Notes: a model not told the origin generated them from the sequence alone. Positions 43,898-55,009 are shown, counted from the stretch's first letter. The stretch: DNA of 64,000 bases from Candidatus Vallotiella sp. (ex Adelges kitamiensis) (GCF_020342435.1 NZ_CP080504.1:565692-629691), one strand, 5' to 3'. A program made the numbers and translations.

Positions 43898-44689
43898 ATG
43901 GGTCTTTTAACTGGAAAACACATTCTCATTACAGGTTTACTATCGAATAGATCGATAGCATACGGTATTGCACAGGCCGCATACCGCGAAGGTGCCCAAC
44001 TTGCTTTCACCTATGTTGATTTACGTTTTAAAAAACGTATTACTGAGTTGGCTGCCCGCTTTAAAAGCGAGTTAATTTTACCCTGCGATGTTACAGACGA
44101 CTCGCAAATCAATGCTCTGTTTATATCGCTAAAGCAGCATTGGGATAACTTAGATGGACTTGTACACTCCATTGGCTTCGCTCCTAGAGAGGCGATCGCT
44201 GGTAATTTCCTTGACGGGCTATCGCGAGAGGGATTCCATATCGCGCACGACATTTCTGCCTATAGTTTTCCAGCTATGGTTAAGGCTGCCGCTCCAATGC
44301 TAGGGAATAGGGCGTCTTTACTAACTTTGACGTATTTAGGCGCAGATCGCGTAGTACCACACTACAATACCATGGGACTTGCTAAAGCCTCATTAGAGGC
44401 CAGCATACGCTACCTAGCAGCTTCGATTGGACCACAGGGTGTAAGAGTAAATGGTATCTCAGCAGGTCCGATTAAAACGCTTGCAGCCGGCGGTATTAAA
44501 AACTTTAGTAAAATCTTGCAATCTGTCGAGCGACACTCACCATTACGCCGAAACGTGACTATCGAGGAAATTGGTAACGTAGCTGCTTTCTTACTCTCAG
44601 AGTTGTCCTCAGGGATCACTGCTGAGATTATCTATGTTGACAGTGGCTTCAACACGGTGATTTGTAGTTTACCTAGCCTAGATGAATAA
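43898..44689 (+). CDS. fabI: Enoyl-[acyl-carrier-protein] reductase FabI
   Basis: A 263-residue NADH-dependent short-chain reductase for the last step of fatty-acid elongation. It begins with [20 protein letters not shown] (cofactor binding, about 6-25). The catalytic region is [19 protein letters not shown], with Tyr and Lys of the YxxMGLAK motif. The C-terminal GFNTV-type end is typical. A Shine-Dalgarno AGGAAG precedes the ATG. The gene stands alone in a desert. Confidence 0.96.
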   Translation: MGLLTGKHILITGLLSNRSIAYGIAQAAYREGAQLAFTYVDLRFKKRITELAARFKSELILPCDVTDDSQINALFISLKQHWDNLDGLVHSIGFAPREAIAGNFLDGLSREGFHIAHDISAYSFPAMVKAAAPMLGNRASLLTLTYLGADRVVPHYNTMGLAKASLEASIRYLAASIGPQGVRVNGISAGPIKTLAAGGIKNFSKILQSVERHSPLRRNVTIEEIGNVAAFLLSELSSGITAEIIYVDSGFNTVICSLPSLDE

Positions 44690-45632
44690 ATATGAATTAT
44701 GCAAATCATATCTATATCGTTTAAGTACTTAATAAAATAATTAGAACCACCTCATTGGACTATATTCAAGATAGACTTTTATCGTGTGCATCTCGAGCGG
44801 TAGCTACTAATAATAAAGAATTTATGCCCCCTCAGCTTTAGTCAAAATTACAGCGCAGTGCGATTGTAGTTGTTTGTTAATCTTGTTCGACGCTACTTAT
44901 ACTATAAGTTTGTATAGTTTTTATGCTGTTGCTTAGATATATAAGTTTCTTAAAATTGGCCAACATTATTTATTCGCACAATACATCTTTTTTTAAAGAA
45001 AGATAAAACTATAACCGCTCTATCATAAAATATAGAAGACGCTATTCATTAATAATAATTATCGAATGCTTATTGAGCATACTAGCATGGTTGTATTAAT
45101 AGAAGACCTACCTTAAAAAGGTGCGTAGCGTAAATAATAATATTTTCTATATAAAGTTAATATTTTTGTATTAAGCAACATATACAGCATAATTGTGCTG
45201 TACAAGCAGCAGAATAAAGAAAATGTTATATTATAGATCGCTAGTGTGCACCTAATCTACTTTGGAATTAATACACTTAATTCCAATACGAAGATCTAAT
45301 CTAGGCACAAAATGCACTGAGCTATAGGTAATTTACCTAGTCAGAAAACAAATGTGCCCTGATAAGGCTTTCCATGCCAGTCTAGCAGACTTTCCGTCGC
45401 CACATAACAACAAAGCTGTATAGACTCTACACGATATACCCCAGAGAATATTCTTATAGAGAAACAATGGATTTTCTGCTTAGAAAGCATAGAAAAAATT
45501 GACTTTTAGCGAGAGTATTAGGGAAAATTATCTCAATTCGATATGTTTATTACTAGCTTAACTCTGATTGCATATCACGGCCGGAAAACTTTTTTGCTAG
45601 ATTTTCATATCTGACTAGATTTGTATCACAAC
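44690..45632. other. Gene-free stretch between convergent fabI and ftrD
   Basis: About 940 AT-rich bases after fabI and ftrD. No gene, relic or terminator is evident. Confidence 0.45.
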
Positions 45633-47054
45633 TTAGGCCCATCTGGATAGCATGAGCCACCATGCACTATCAGCAATAGCTAGTGCCAAAATAAAGCATA
45701 GTAGCGCGCCTATGCCCCGTAAAATACCAGCGCTAATACAGCGTATGTATCGCATAACAATTTTTATAGCAAGATATAAGCTTGCAATATTAGCTATTGC
45801 TAGAAATACAAACCATAACTTTTTTATCAAGTCAACTAATAATAGCAGATGATCAGCGCGAAGCAATGACACGGTGGTGGCTGATAAGCCGAGGAATACA
45901 CTAACGCCAGCTATTGGGATTAATGCTTGCGTAAGGTGATGTAATCGTAATGCACTCCATCGGCCGAGCAATAAGTTACTGCATGCGACGCATGCTAGTA
46001 ATATCGTGCCATATAACAGACCAGTCGTAACTATATAACCGATTACTAGACTACCATCTAGCCACGAAAACACATCATTCTGTTTGGGATAGTGTGTAAA
46101 AATAAACCATGGAGCATTAGTTTCTAAAGGCCAGAAAATATCGTGGTCGATCAAATATTCGGCTAGTAATTGCTTAACTGAAACAAACAGTGGACTAACA
46201 CTCCAATGAAACGCGCCATTCGCGATACCAAGCAGTCCATATAAAATCAATGCCGTATCCCAACAGTTTGCCCCTTTTTCACCTAGCTCAACAATCTCTT
46301 GAGCCGGTGAACGCCATTGTAATGAAATTGCACCGCGGTGGCCGCTACAACGACTACACATATGACAGGCTGAAGCTCCCTTCATGTTTCGTAATGGGAT
46401 TAGAGGTGCACAGTTCACTGGAGTTACGTGGTTGTCACGTTCAACCTGCATGTATGAAAAACGCCATGCATACTCATCAACCCGATAGTGTAGTGGAGCC
46501 AACCGAGCTAACAGCGCAAATACGCCATTAACTGGACAGAGATACTTGCACCATACCCGTTTTTTCTGGCCGTATAGTAAGCCGGTTACAATAGCAGCAA
46601 TAGTCGACCCTCCGAGCACTAGCAGCACGGCCTTTGGATATTGGTATACACTGATCATTTGCCCATAGATCGTCGTGAGCCCGAATGCGATAAATCGCCA
46701 TCCGCCCCAGCGCATCCAACGCGGAATTGCATGGCCTAGACCATACTTACTTACGAACTCAGACAACGCACCTTCTGGACACAGCACTCCGCACCATACA
46801 CGCCCGAGTAGCACTATTGATAGCAGCACGAACGGCCACCATATACCCCAAAACACAAATTGTGCAAAAACTGTGAAATTTGACCAGATATGCGCGGCAT
46901 CGTCTGGAAGCGGCATAAATGGCGGAATTAAGATTAAAATCGCATAAGCGAACAAAACAACCCACTGTACTTTGCAGATCACCATGTAATGGCGCCGCAG
47001 CCAGTGACCAGCCTTTTCTAATCGACTGGTTCGTGGAGCAGGCGTTATATTCAT
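45633..47054 (-). CDS. ftrD: FtrD-type polyferredoxin membrane protein
   Basis: A membrane protein of 473 residues with several hydrophobic helices and iron-sulfur type cysteines: RVWCGVLCPEGALSEF, RVWCKYLCPVNGVF, and CHMCSRCSGHRGAISL. It belongs to the 4Fe-4S NosR/CcoG-like family found next to FTR1 permeases. In Bordetella and Brucella FtrD is thought to accept electrons from iron oxidation on FtrB. The start MNITPAPRTSRLEKAG at 47054 has a GGAGAG site in front; the upstream ATG at 47126 overlaps ftrC and is less likely. It is the last gene of the operon. Confidence 0.88.
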   Translation of the reverse strand: MNITPAPRTSRLEKAGHWLRRHYMVICKVQWVVLFAYAILILIPPFMPLPDDAAHIWSNFTVFAQFVFWGIWWPFVLLSIVLLGRVWCGVLCPEGALSEFVSKYGLGHAIPRWMRWGGWRFIAFGLTTIYGQMISVYQYPKAVLLVLGGSTIAAIVTGLLYGQKKRVWCKYLCPVNGVFALLARLAPLHYRVDEYAWRFSYMQVERDNHVTPVNCAPLIPLRNMKGASACHMCSRCSGHRGAISLQWRSPAQEIVELGEKGANCWDTALILYGLLGIANGAFHWSVSPLFVSVKQLLAEYLIDHDIFWPLETNAPWFIFTHYPKQNDVFSWLDGSLVIGYIVTTGLLYGTILLACVACSNLLLGRWSALRLHHLTQALIPIAGVSVFLGLSATTVSLLRADHLLLLVDLIKKLWFVFLAIANIASLYLAIKIVMRYIRCISAGILRGIGALLCFILALAIADSAWWLMLSRWA

Positions 47055-47080
47055 GTGTAGCTCTCCTGTACATATAAGAA

Positions 47081-47896
47081 TTAGCAGTTCCGTGTCCGGC
47101 GTAATAATATCCAGACTACTAGCCAAAACAACACATACGCAAGGAGGTTAGCCAGCGCGAGATGGGCTCGATAGCCAGTCATCGTTGCTATTACTGAGCC
47201 GATTGTACCCGAGTCATCTAGAATCTGGGACGTGTCCCAGATGGTATCGATCCCTGTAGGGATGATTTCCTTATCGATTAACTTATCGACGCTAGATTCG
47301 AATAAACCAACACCTAGAAATAAGAGCATAATCTCTGTTATACGAAAAAATATGCGCCACGAAAATATTCGACTACCTAGTTGCAGCAGATAAAACGTGA
47401 GCAATGCAAGCGTCATACCAATCAACACAGCTAGCCATTGCATAATATTGATATGGCCTGACCGGCCGAAACCTAAGCCATATAAAAAAATTACAGTTTC
47501 ACTACCTTCTCGAGCACATGCTAGAGCTGTGAGTAGCGAGACACCCCACCAATTTGCATTGTGCTGCTGCTTAACTAAAGACTGTTCTATGTCATGCTTA
47601 AACGTACGCCCATGCCGTCTCATCCATATCACCATCTGTACAATAAGCACGCACGCGATCAGCATCATCGCTGTTTGAAAATAATCCTGCGCATTACTAG
47701 AGAGTACTTCGGTAAAACCGATTAGCACTGCACCTAAGCTAATTGCTGCTAATAATCCTGTACCAACACCCAACCATAACCAGAGTAACCCCTGGTGTAC
47801 GGAAGCATTACCGTTATTAAACCAGGCATACAAAATACCGACTATGAGCAGCGCTTCAATGCTTTCCCGCCATACGACGAACAGAATCTGACCCAT
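47081..47896 (-). CDS. ftrC: FtrC, FTR1-family iron permease
   Basis: A 271-residue membrane permease with seven or so helices. It carries the two REGLE-type motifs: WRESIEALLIVG (about 9-20) and ACAREGSETVIFLYGLG (about 127-143), whose Glu residues guide iron in FTR1/EfeU. It is the permease of the four-gene ferrous-iron system. It starts 31 bases after ftrB, and ftrD follows after 26 bases. Confidence 0.94.
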   Translation of the reverse strand: MGQILFVVWRESIEALLIVGILYAWFNNGNASVHQGLLWLWLGVGTGLLAAISLGAVLIGFTEVLSSNAQDYFQTAMMLIACVLIVQMVIWMRRHGRTFKHDIEQSLVKQQHNANWWGVSLLTALACAREGSETVIFLYGLGFGRSGHINIMQWLAVLIGMTLALLTFYLLQLGSRIFSWRIFFRITEIMLLFLGVGLFESSVDKLIDKEIIPTGIDTIWDTSQILDDSGTIGSVIATMTGYRAHLALANLLAYVLFWLVVWILLRRTRNC

Positions 47897-47927
47897 TACA
47901 TCTTCCTTCGCAGGGCTTGGCAGCCCA

Positions 47928-48272
47928 TTATTTTGAAACTATTACGCCCTGCCCACTCCGATGGAAATCATCGAAGAACTTATATTCACCTGGAGACAGT
48001 GGTGCTATTACAATAAAGGATTCGGCACCTGGTGCTAGTACTTTCTCCTTTCGGAGTTGTACGCTCTCAAACTCAACAGCGCCTTGTCCAGTATTATGCA
48101 GCTCTATTTTAATACGCTGTCTAGCTGGCACTTCAATACGTGCCGGGTTGAACTTGCCATCAGCTATCTCTAGTTGGAACGTCAGCAAGTCTGAAGCGCG
48201 CATATCGTTACTAAATATAGTGCTCCAGGCGAGCATACACGCCACACTCTGTAATTTAAGGGTGTATTTCAT
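47928..48272 (-). CDS. ftrB: FtrB, periplasmic cupredoxin-like iron protein
   Basis: A 114-residue protein with an N-terminal signal peptide (about 1-26) and a single cupredoxin-like domain including VPARQRIKIELHNTGQGAVEFES, LAPGAESFIVIAPLSPGEYKFFDDFH. It ends right after the GVIVSK strand. In the Ftr system FtrB is thought to oxidise ferrous iron before import. I do not see the Cys of a classical type-1 copper site, so the metal is uncertain. It starts 3 bases after ftrA. Confidence 0.87.
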   Translation of the reverse strand: MKYTLKLQSVACMLAWSTIFSNDMRASDLLTFQLEIADGKFNPARIEVPARQRIKIELHNTGQGAVEFESVQLRKEKVLAPGAESFIVIAPLSPGEYKFFDDFHRSGQGVIVSK

Positions 48273-48275
48273 TGA

Positions 48276-48833
48276 TTAGTAACCACCTTTTTTACCAATG
48301 CCGGCGAACGGAAAGTCATAATTTAATTCGAATGGCTTAAACCAAGAACCGACACCGGTTTCCTTATCAATATGGCGACCAAAAACTATATGTCCGATTG
48401 TGTCAGGTGGTGCAATAGATAAATTCAAGTGGTACTTTCCGGGACCGGCAAGTTTTACATTGTCACCGTAGTGCGGACCATCACTCGCTACCATAGCCAT
48501 CAGATTACCCCGTTTCACATAGTTTGTGCCGGGCTTTGTTAGTTCATACCTTATCCGAAGATATGGCATCCAATCACCTTCAGAAAACCCGGTTGGGTTA
48601 TTCTTGAGTACATGGATATCTGCCTCCAAGTGAATGTCTGAGTCAGACGCCTTACGCATCATACCTGCTGGGTCCATCGTGATTGGTTGAAGATATACTG
48701 TACCGACTTCTAGCCCGCCCTGGATCTGTGGCTTACTAAGCGGATACTCAGCTGCTATTACTTCTTCAATATTTATTGCTAGAGAAAACAACGCCATGAC
48801 CGTAACAGCACAAACTAGACGAAAATACATCAT
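48276..48833 (-). CDS. ftrA: FtrA, P19-type periplasmic iron-binding protein
   Basis: A 185-residue periplasmic protein of the P19/Tp34 family. The signal peptide (MMYFRLVCAVTVMALFSLA) precedes the conserved QGGLEVGTVYLQPITMDPAG, DIHLEADIHVLKNNPTGFSEGDWMPYL and ASDGPHYGDNVKL. His and Glu in these segments bind copper and iron in P19. It is the first gene of the ftrABCD operon, 35 bases downstream of a possible Fur box. Confidence 0.94.
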   Translation of the reverse strand: MMYFRLVCAVTVMALFSLAINIEEVIAAEYPLSKPQIQGGLEVGTVYLQPITMDPAGMMRKASDSDIHLEADIHVLKNNPTGFSEGDWMPYLRIRYELTKPGTNYVKRGNLMAMVASDGPHYGDNVKLAGPGKYHLNLSIAPPDTIGHIVFGRHIDKETGVGSWFKPFELNYDFPFAGIGKKGGY

Positions 48834-48867
48834 CTATATTCTTCCTAGAAGTATACAAAGATATAAA

Positions 48868-48882
48868 TAAGAACAATTCTCA
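48868..48882 (-). promoter_or_regulatory. Possible Fur box upstream of ftrA
   Basis: On the minus strand TGAGAAT-T-GTTCTTA resembles the 7-1-7 Fur site, with five of seven positions of the arms complementary. It lies about 35 bases upstream of the ftrA ATG in AT-rich DNA, so chance is possible. Confidence 0.4.
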
Positions 48883-49893
48883 CTAAAAACTAGTCTAGCA
48901 TTATCTTCTTGTTATCCAAAGCCGCAATGTACGGCACAATGGCCGTACTCACAGTCTAACGATCTATATCAGATCTAATATATTGTTGCCGATACTTATG
49001 CTACATTTATGTAGTTTTATCTACATCAATTGATGATGTGTTTGTACTATTTTTTTAAATTCAAAATTCTTTACATCCTGAATGTGTTCCAGGGAAAGTT
49101 GTGCCTAGCAATGTCTGGAACGAAATCTATACAGAATAGCTGTAACCAGCTGACAAATAGCTTCTAGCTAATTACCCCTTGGAATAGTAGCCAATACAGT
49201 TGATAGAGTTAGTCACCGAAGACAACGAATTTTTCATGAGTATGTTACGTTTTTATTGTTCAACATAAATATAGCTGCTCCTTGTGGTTAAGACAAGAAA
49301 ATGTATGTTTGAGCTTTTTAGAGCAACATTTAACCTAACTAAGCCTTGCTAAATTGTGCTGATATAGGTAGATCCGAATAATGCTTAACTCGCTATTTTT
49401 TTAAAATTACGTTCAATCACGCCTCTTTTATTAGATTCTTATGCTATAAACAGTTATTACGTATTTAGAAAAACTAGGCTTATATTTTAACTTCTAGTTA
49501 GTGCTGATACATTGGTTAGCAGTACCCAGATGTTATTTTATATTACTTCCGTTTCGGATATGTTGTAATGACGAGTAAAAACGCAGCAACTGTAGGTGTT
49601 TAATAAACCTCCTAAATAAATATTAGTAGCACTATGCTACCTAATCTAAAATGTGATAGCTTCGAAGGAAGGATACATCTATAAATCGTAAGATTTTCTG
49701 CGTCCGGAGCCAAATCTAAAATTTATTTGCTATATCGACATATCTGCATGTTTCGAAAATAGTTAGATTCTGTTAACTAAGTTTTATGCTCAGTTACGCT
49801 TAGACAAGCTAGCTTACAGCACGCCTCAAATCTTTGAGAAGTTTTTCTCTAAACGTAAAGATCCGTTCTGGGATAAATAGATGTATCCAATAC

Positions 49894-49934
49894 GCTCCTG
49901 CTAAAATCCAGCATTATTAGATATTAGCAGGAGC
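49894..49934. repeat. Inverted repeat, 11-bp arms, 19-base loop
   Basis: GCTCCTGCTAA (49894-49904) and its exact complement (49924-49934) surround a loop of 19 bases. It is in the ftrA-ihfA desert and not clearly part of any transcript. Confidence 0.75.
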
Positions 49935-50855
49935 TTAATAAGATATTCCATCTAATCATAAAACAATAACATCTAATAAAGGTATTCCGAGAGTCGATTA
50001 TGCTATCTTCTTCAGAAGAGAGCTGACCTCTATATATTTATACGCAAAGATATTATCGCTTACGTTTGTTAACATTCGAAAATATTTACCACCAGAGCCC
50101 CAGCCTATTTTAGGCTTCTACATTAAATTTTATAAGAAAATTCATCGAATTTGATCGGCCGCTAAATTTCTCTTGATAGGAAGCTCCGTATAGTCTCATT
50201 ACAACTGATAGCCAAAACGAAGCGACTGTAAGTGTGACTGTTGGCATAAAAGTAACCTATATATCTAAGGCATGTATACAGATTGCCAACTCAACACTGC
50301 TTAATATTTTTTACATGAGAGTGCTATGCGCACATGTATTTGACGCTTTGTATAAGCAAAATATAGACTTTTAAACTATAAAAATCGCACTTAATTACTT
50401 TTGTATAAAGCTATTAATATCCCATTTAACACTACCTAATTAATACTTAACAGTATTAAATGACAAACGGTTCATGAGTTTTATTTAAAAGATAACGGAA
50501 AATACGTAAAAGTCCTGTTAGACGCCGAAAATTACAATGAATTAGTGTTATAAATAGAGCTGAAAGAGAATTCGCGAATATGATAAATGAATCATGTTCT
50601 TGTCTTCTAACACTAACTAATTACCTACTAGGCTTTTCGCATAGTATATTTCGGTTAAGATTAATAATCAGTTAGACGAGATATCTACTTCATTTAGCTC
50701 GACTACACCGTTCCCTGCTTGTTCGTAAGAACTTCATAATAGCGTCAGTTTCTACGGCGCTTGACCAATTTTACTGCGCATGTTACCTACTACCTACCCT
50801 ATTGTATATAGGGTCTTGATATCATATAGTTCGCAAACTTTTTAATTCCACATCG

Positions 50856-51200
50856 CTATACGCTTAATAAGTTAATTCTTATATTTCTATGGTCGATGTA
50901 ACTTCGGTTTGTAATACTAGATTCGACCTGTGTCCTTAACTTTGGACTCGCATGGAAAGTTACTACGCGCCGCGCATCGATTGGGATAGCTTTCCCTGTC
51001 CTTGGATTACGTCCCGGCCGGGGGGGTTTATCGCGCAACTGGAAATTCCCAAACCCTGATAATTTAATGTTCTTACCGTTTTCAAGTGCATCACAGATTT
51101 CCTCAAAAAATGCTTCGACCATATCCTTTGCCTCTCGCTTATTAAGAGCGACTTGATCAGATAGAAACTCGGCTAGCTCAGCTTTCGTTAACGTTAGCAT
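50856..51200 (-). CDS. ihfA: Integration host factor subunit alpha
   Basis: A 114-residue DNA-bending protein of the HU/IHF family. It begins [29 protein letters not shown], with the beta-arm region [21 protein letters not shown] (the Pro that inserts into DNA) and [14 protein letters not shown]. Its partner IhfB is not in the window. The C terminus ([20 protein letters not shown]) is longer than in Burkholderia, perhaps from stop loss. It follows pheT after 148 bases, as in E. coli and Burkholderia. Confidence 0.94.
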   Translation of the reverse strand: MLTLTKAELAEFLSDQVALNKREAKDMVEAFFEEICDALENGKNIKLSGFGNFQLRDKPPRPGRNPRTGKAIPIDARRVVTFHASPKLRTQVESSITNRSYIDHRNIRINLLSV

Positions 51201-51348
51201 ATCGGAAAACTAGATTACTTTAAGAAAAATTGACACTACTTATCGCACTGCGTTATACAGAAAGAAGTGCTTCAAATTCACTGGAGTTTATTAGATACTA
51301 ACTATATAAAAGTAGTTTTTAGTTGCTTTTGATTGAAGATCATTTAAT

Positions 51349-53817
51349 TTAGCCGCGCACTCTTGCACCAAAGACTCGCGCTAAACGTTTCACTAAAGTT
51401 TTGATAGCAAGCTTAATTGTCTCCTCTTGAAGAGACCCGTCAGCATCTTGTAGGGTTACTCGGAATGCTAGACTCTTTTCGTCGTTTGATAGCTCCTTTG
51501 AAACAGTGCTGCAAGCAGTTTGCTTCGTATCGAATTTCCGATAGAATTGATCAAATATAACCATTTTTTGCGCGAAACGGAGTGCATTATTGTCAAGCCT
51601 GGCCTTTGTGAATTCATCAAGTATTGATTGGACTTCGACATTTCTCTGCACAATCATTGCGATATCACGGTATACTGGAGGAAATTTAGAAACAGTAGTT
51701 ACCCTCGGAAGAGCACGCTTAGCTATCGCATCAGCCTTGATCTCGAATAATATCGGCGCATGCGAAAGATCGTACTTTTGAAGCCAACGCGGATGCAACT
51801 CACCAATCCAACCAACAATATCGCTATCGATCTCTATCTGGGCGCTGCGCCCAGGATGTAGTGCTGGATGTGAAACTCTGGTGAAGCGGAGAATAGTCGG
51901 TGTACATAATGCCTGGACGTCGCCTTTCACATCAAAGAAATCAACATGTCGTGCTGACACCCCCCATTGTTCATCAACGACTGGGCCATAAGCTAGTGCA
52001 CCAATCATCTGCGGTTGAGCGAAGCCTTCCACCGTTAATTCGCTTGCTCTTACCCTTGGGTCAGCGTGAAAGACCCGCCCAATCTCAAAAATACGCACAC
52101 GCTCTACGCGTCGATTCAAGTTATGCCGTAGAACGCCAACCAAGCTTCCAAACAATGTAGAACGTATCACTGATAATTGGCTTGCAATCGGGTTAAGAAG
52201 CGTAATAGGATGCCTGTTTCTCGAAAAGTCTTGCTCTGATTCAGCATCAATAAAGCTAAAATTAATCGTCTCTGCGTAGTCACGCGCCGCTAGTGTATGA
52301 CGTAACGTATGGATAGAACGCCGCTCTTCCTGCGTAATCTGCATTTCACTTATCACTACTGGCAGATGAGCAGGGATGTTTTCAAATCCCCAGATACGAG
52401 CAACTTCCTCGATTAAATCTTCTTCGATCTCGATGTCGAAGCGATAACTTGGAGGCGTCACAACAAACGTATCATCATCTACTTTCTGATTAAATGGCAG
52501 ATTCAGGCGCGTGAAGATGCCACTAATCTCATTTGTATCAATTGGTATGCCAATAATTCGGTTGACCTGTGATGCGCGCATTAAGACAGGTTTACGCTTC
52601 GGCAGATTGATAATTTGATCCTCTACCGGGCCTGCGTTTCCCCCACAGATTGTTGTAATTAAGTATGTTAAGTACTCAATATGTTCAATAACATTCGCGT
52701 AATCTACGCCTCGCTCGAAGCGATACGCAGCATCAGTTGATAAATTATATTGGCGGGCTCGTCCACGAATGCTATCTGGCCACCAAAATGCAACTTCTAA
52801 ATAGATGTGCCTTGTATTAAGCGTCACCGCTGTATTATCGCCCCCCATAATACCAGCTAAGCTCTCAACACGTCCGTAATCATTTGCGATCACGCCGACA
52901 GTTTCATTCAGATAAACCGTGTGGCCGTTAAGCAGTTTCAGCGTTTCGCCGTGCCTTCCCCAGCGTACATGTAAGCCACCACATATTTTATCTAGATCAA
53001 ATATGTGTGATGGACGTCCGAGCTCAATCATTACATAGTTTGAAATATCGACTAGCGGCGAAATGCTACGTTGTCCTGCCCGCTCTAGTCGTCGAACCAT
53101 CCATATAGGCGTATCCGTCTGAGAATTAACATTTTGGATCACTCGCCCAGAAAATCGTCCACAAAGCTGAGGCGCTTCTATACGCACTGGTAATTGCATA
53201 TCACAGGTGACTGGAACAATGTTGTAGGACGGTGTATTAAGTGGTGTATTGGTGAGTGTAGCCGTCTCGCGCGCGATGCCAAATACTGATAAGCAGTCGG
53301 CTCTGTTGGGCGTTAATTTAATCTTTAAAATTATGTCGTCGAGTTGTAAGACGTCGCGGATATCACGACCTATCGGGGTATCGTTTGGCAGAAGTAATAA
53401 TTCATTATAGTTGTCTGACAGTTTTAGTTCACCAGCTGAACATAACATGCCTTGACTTTCGATAGAACGTATCTTTGATAGTTTAATTTCGAGTGGTGTA
53501 CCACCCGCTTCCTTAGATGGCAATGTTGCACCGACTAACGCAGTCGGTACCTTAATGTCGGATACCACATTCGTCGCACCACACACGATCGTCAATGCCC
53601 GCCCTGCGCCAACATCAACTTGGCACACGCTCAACTTATCAGCATTCGGATGTTTTACAACTTCCAGAACCTTTCCGACAACAATCTTCGATGTTGGCGG
53701 TGCTATCGGCACTAATGCCTCAACCTCGAGTCCCGCCATCGTTAGCATATTCGATAGTTTATCAGTCGATAATTTCGGATCAACAAAACTTCTTAACCAG
53801 GATTCAGAAAATTGCAT
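51349..53817 (-). CDS. pheT: Phenylalanyl-tRNA synthetase beta chain
   Basis: An 822-residue beta subunit. N-terminal tRNA-binding (EMAP-like) domain with [16 protein letters not shown] (about 56-71), B3/4 editing domain with SRHEGT-like region, B5 domain, then the catalytic-like core with [10 protein letters not shown], and a C-terminal FDX-ACB anticodon-binding domain ending [16 protein letters not shown] use the ATG at 53817 ([12 protein letters not shown]), as in the family; the upstream ATG at 53880 adds unrelated residues overlapping pheS. It is co-transcribed with pheS, 25 bases apart. Confidence 0.96.
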   Translation of the reverse strand: MQFSESWLRSFVDPKLSTDKLSNMLTMAGLEVEALVPIAPPTSKIVVGKVLEVVKHPNADKLSVCQVDVGAGRALTIVCGATNVVSDIKVPTALVGATLPSKEAGGTPLEIKLSKIRSIESQGMLCSAGELKLSDNYNELLLLPNDTPIGRDIRDVLQLDDIILKIKLTPNRADCLSVFGIARETATLTNTPLNTPSYNIVPVTCDMQLPVRIEAPQLCGRFSGRVIQNVNSQTDTPIWMVRRLERAGQRSISPLVDISNYVMIELGRPSHIFDLDKICGGLHVRWGRHGETLKLLNGHTVYLNETVGVIANDYGRVESLAGIMGGDNTAVTLNTRHIYLEVAFWWPDSIRGRARQYNLSTDAAYRFERGVDYANVIEHIEYLTYLITTICGGNAGPVEDQIINLPKRKPVLMRASQVNRIIGIPIDTNEISGIFTRLNLPFNQKVDDDTFVVTPPSYRFDIEIEEDLIEEVARIWGFENIPAHLPVVISEMQITQEERRSIHTLRHTLAARDYAETINFSFIDAESEQDFSRNRHPITLLNPIASQLSVIRSTLFGSLVGVLRHNLNRRVERVRIFEIGRVFHADPRVRASELTVEGFAQPQMIGALAYGPVVDEQWGVSARHVDFFDVKGDVQALCTPTILRFTRVSHPALHPGRSAQIEIDSDIVGWIGELHPRWLQKYDLSHAPILFEIKADAIAKRALPRVTTVSKFPPVYRDIAMIVQRNVEVQSILDEFTKARLDNNALRFAQKMVIFDQFYRKFDTKQTACSTVSKELSNDEKSLAFRVTLQDADGSLQEETIKLAIKTLVKRLARVFGARVRG

Positions 53818-53842
53818 GGAGTAGTTGACGAAAAAAATTGCA

Positions 53843-54868
53843 TTAGATGAACTGACGCAGAAAACGTAGATCGTTTTCAAAGAACGTGCGTAAGTCGTCT
53901 ACACCATATCGCAACATTGTTAGTCGCTCAAGACCACTTCCAAACGCAAAGCCAATATAACGATGAGGATCAAGTCCTATATTATGTAACACATTCGGAT
54001 GCACCTGTCCTGAGCCAGAAATTTCAAGCCAGCGCCCGGCGTTTCTGCCATGCTCGAACCTCATATCGATCTCAGCGGATGGTTCAGTAAACGGAAAGTA
54101 TGATGGACGAAAACGCACAAGGATATCGCTGCGCTCGAAAAACTTCTTTAAGAAATCTGTATAGACACCCTTGAGGTCCGCAAAGCTAATATTTTTGTCG
54201 ATCCATAGTCCTTCGACCTGATTAAACATTGGGGAATGCGTTGAATCGTTATCAACGCGATAAGTACGACCAGGAGCAATACCCTTGATTGGCGGCTTTT
54301 TCATCCTCGCATATCGGACCTGCATCGGGCTTGTATGCGTACGCAATAATAATGCCCTACCTTGGGTATCTTTAGCGTCTAGATAAAAAGTGTCTTGCAT
54401 CGAACGTGCCGGATGATTCTCAGGGCTGTTTAGAGCGGTAAAGTTATACCAATCGGTTTCTATTTCTGGACCATCAGCTATGTCGAAGCCAATTGAATGA
54501 AAAATCTGCTCAACGCGCTCCCAAGTTTGCATTACTGGATGCAAACTACCTGTGCCCGAACATCGTCCAGGAAGTGTTACATCAACCGCATCATCTGCTA
54601 GGCGCTGATTCATTAAATCATCGGCTAGTTCTTGTCGACGCATATTTAATGCCACCTTAACCTGTTGTTTAGCAACGTTAATGCGAGCCCCTTCGCTTTT
54701 TCGAACCTCTGGTTCCGGCTCTTTGCCTAAATTTTTTAGAAATTCTGTTAACTTACCGGTTTTTCCAAGGAAACGCGCTTTTTCGTTTTCGAGCGTCACG
54801 GGGTCTGTAGCATTAGAAAATGCGCGCTGTGCCTCAGCGACAATGCGCTTAAGATCGCATAATCTCAT
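53843..54868 (-). CDS. pheS: Phenylalanyl-tRNA synthetase alpha chain
   Basis: A 341-residue class II catalytic subunit. The N-terminal coiled coil (about 1-85) contains [18 protein letters not shown]. The catalytic domain follows with [18 protein letters not shown], motif 2 [17 protein letters not shown], and motif 3 [21 protein letters not shown]. It makes an alpha2-beta2 enzyme with PheT. A strong hairpin lies in its leader between rplT and the ATG. Confidence 0.97.
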   Translation of the reverse strand: MRLCDLKRIVAEAQRAFSNATDPVTLENEKARFLGKTGKLTEFLKNLGKEPEPEVRKSEGARINVAKQQVKVALNMRRQELADDLMNQRLADDAVDVTLPGRCSGTGSLHPVMQTWERVEQIFHSIGFDIADGPEIETDWYNFTALNSPENHPARSMQDTFYLDAKDTQGRALLLRTHTSPMQVRYARMKKPPIKGIAPGRTYRVDNDSTHSPMFNQVEGLWIDKNISFADLKGVYTDFLKKFFERSDILVRFRPSYFPFTEPSAEIDMRFEHGRNAGRWLEISGSGQVHPNVLHNIGLDPHRYIGFAFGSGLERLTMLRYGVDDLRTFFENDLRFLRQFI

Positions 54869-54911
54869 TATTTTAACGTTTATCTGTAATGAATAGGCTT
54901 TCGGCTAAGAT

Positions 54912-54940
54912 AAACAGGGGCTCTTATGGAGCCCCTGTTT
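54912..54940 (-). terminator. Hairpin between rplT and pheS, terminator or attenuator
   Basis: A perfect 12-bp stem, AAACAGGGGCTC (54912-54923) with its complement (54929-54940), and a five-base loop. On the minus strand it is followed by TTTATCTT, and on the plus strand by AATTTTTG. It lies 44 bases before pheS. In E. coli the pheST leader has an attenuator in this spot; here no leader peptide with Phe codons is apparent, so a partial terminator after the ribosomal genes is the simplest reading. Confidence 0.75.
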
Positions 54941-55009
54941 AATTTTTGAAATGATTGGGCAGAGCGATCTATGAAATACAACTAACTCGAGCGCTAGCTA
55001 TCATTGCGG

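Larger units (their letters stand above)
48834..50855. other. Longest gene desert, between ftrA and ihfA
   Basis: Some 2 kb with no recognisable gene. Contents: the possible Fur box near ftrA; an inverted repeat with 11-bp arms at 49894-49934; and a short plus-strand frame near 50505-50567 reading FYLKDNGKYVKVLLDAENYN before a stop, vaguely like an antitoxin but unsupported. Confidence 0.45.

Noticed and set aside
50505..50600. Plus-strand piece KDNGKYVKVLLDAENYNELVL, like a Phd/YefM antitoxin
   Set aside because: Too short, no start, a stop inside, no toxin next to it.
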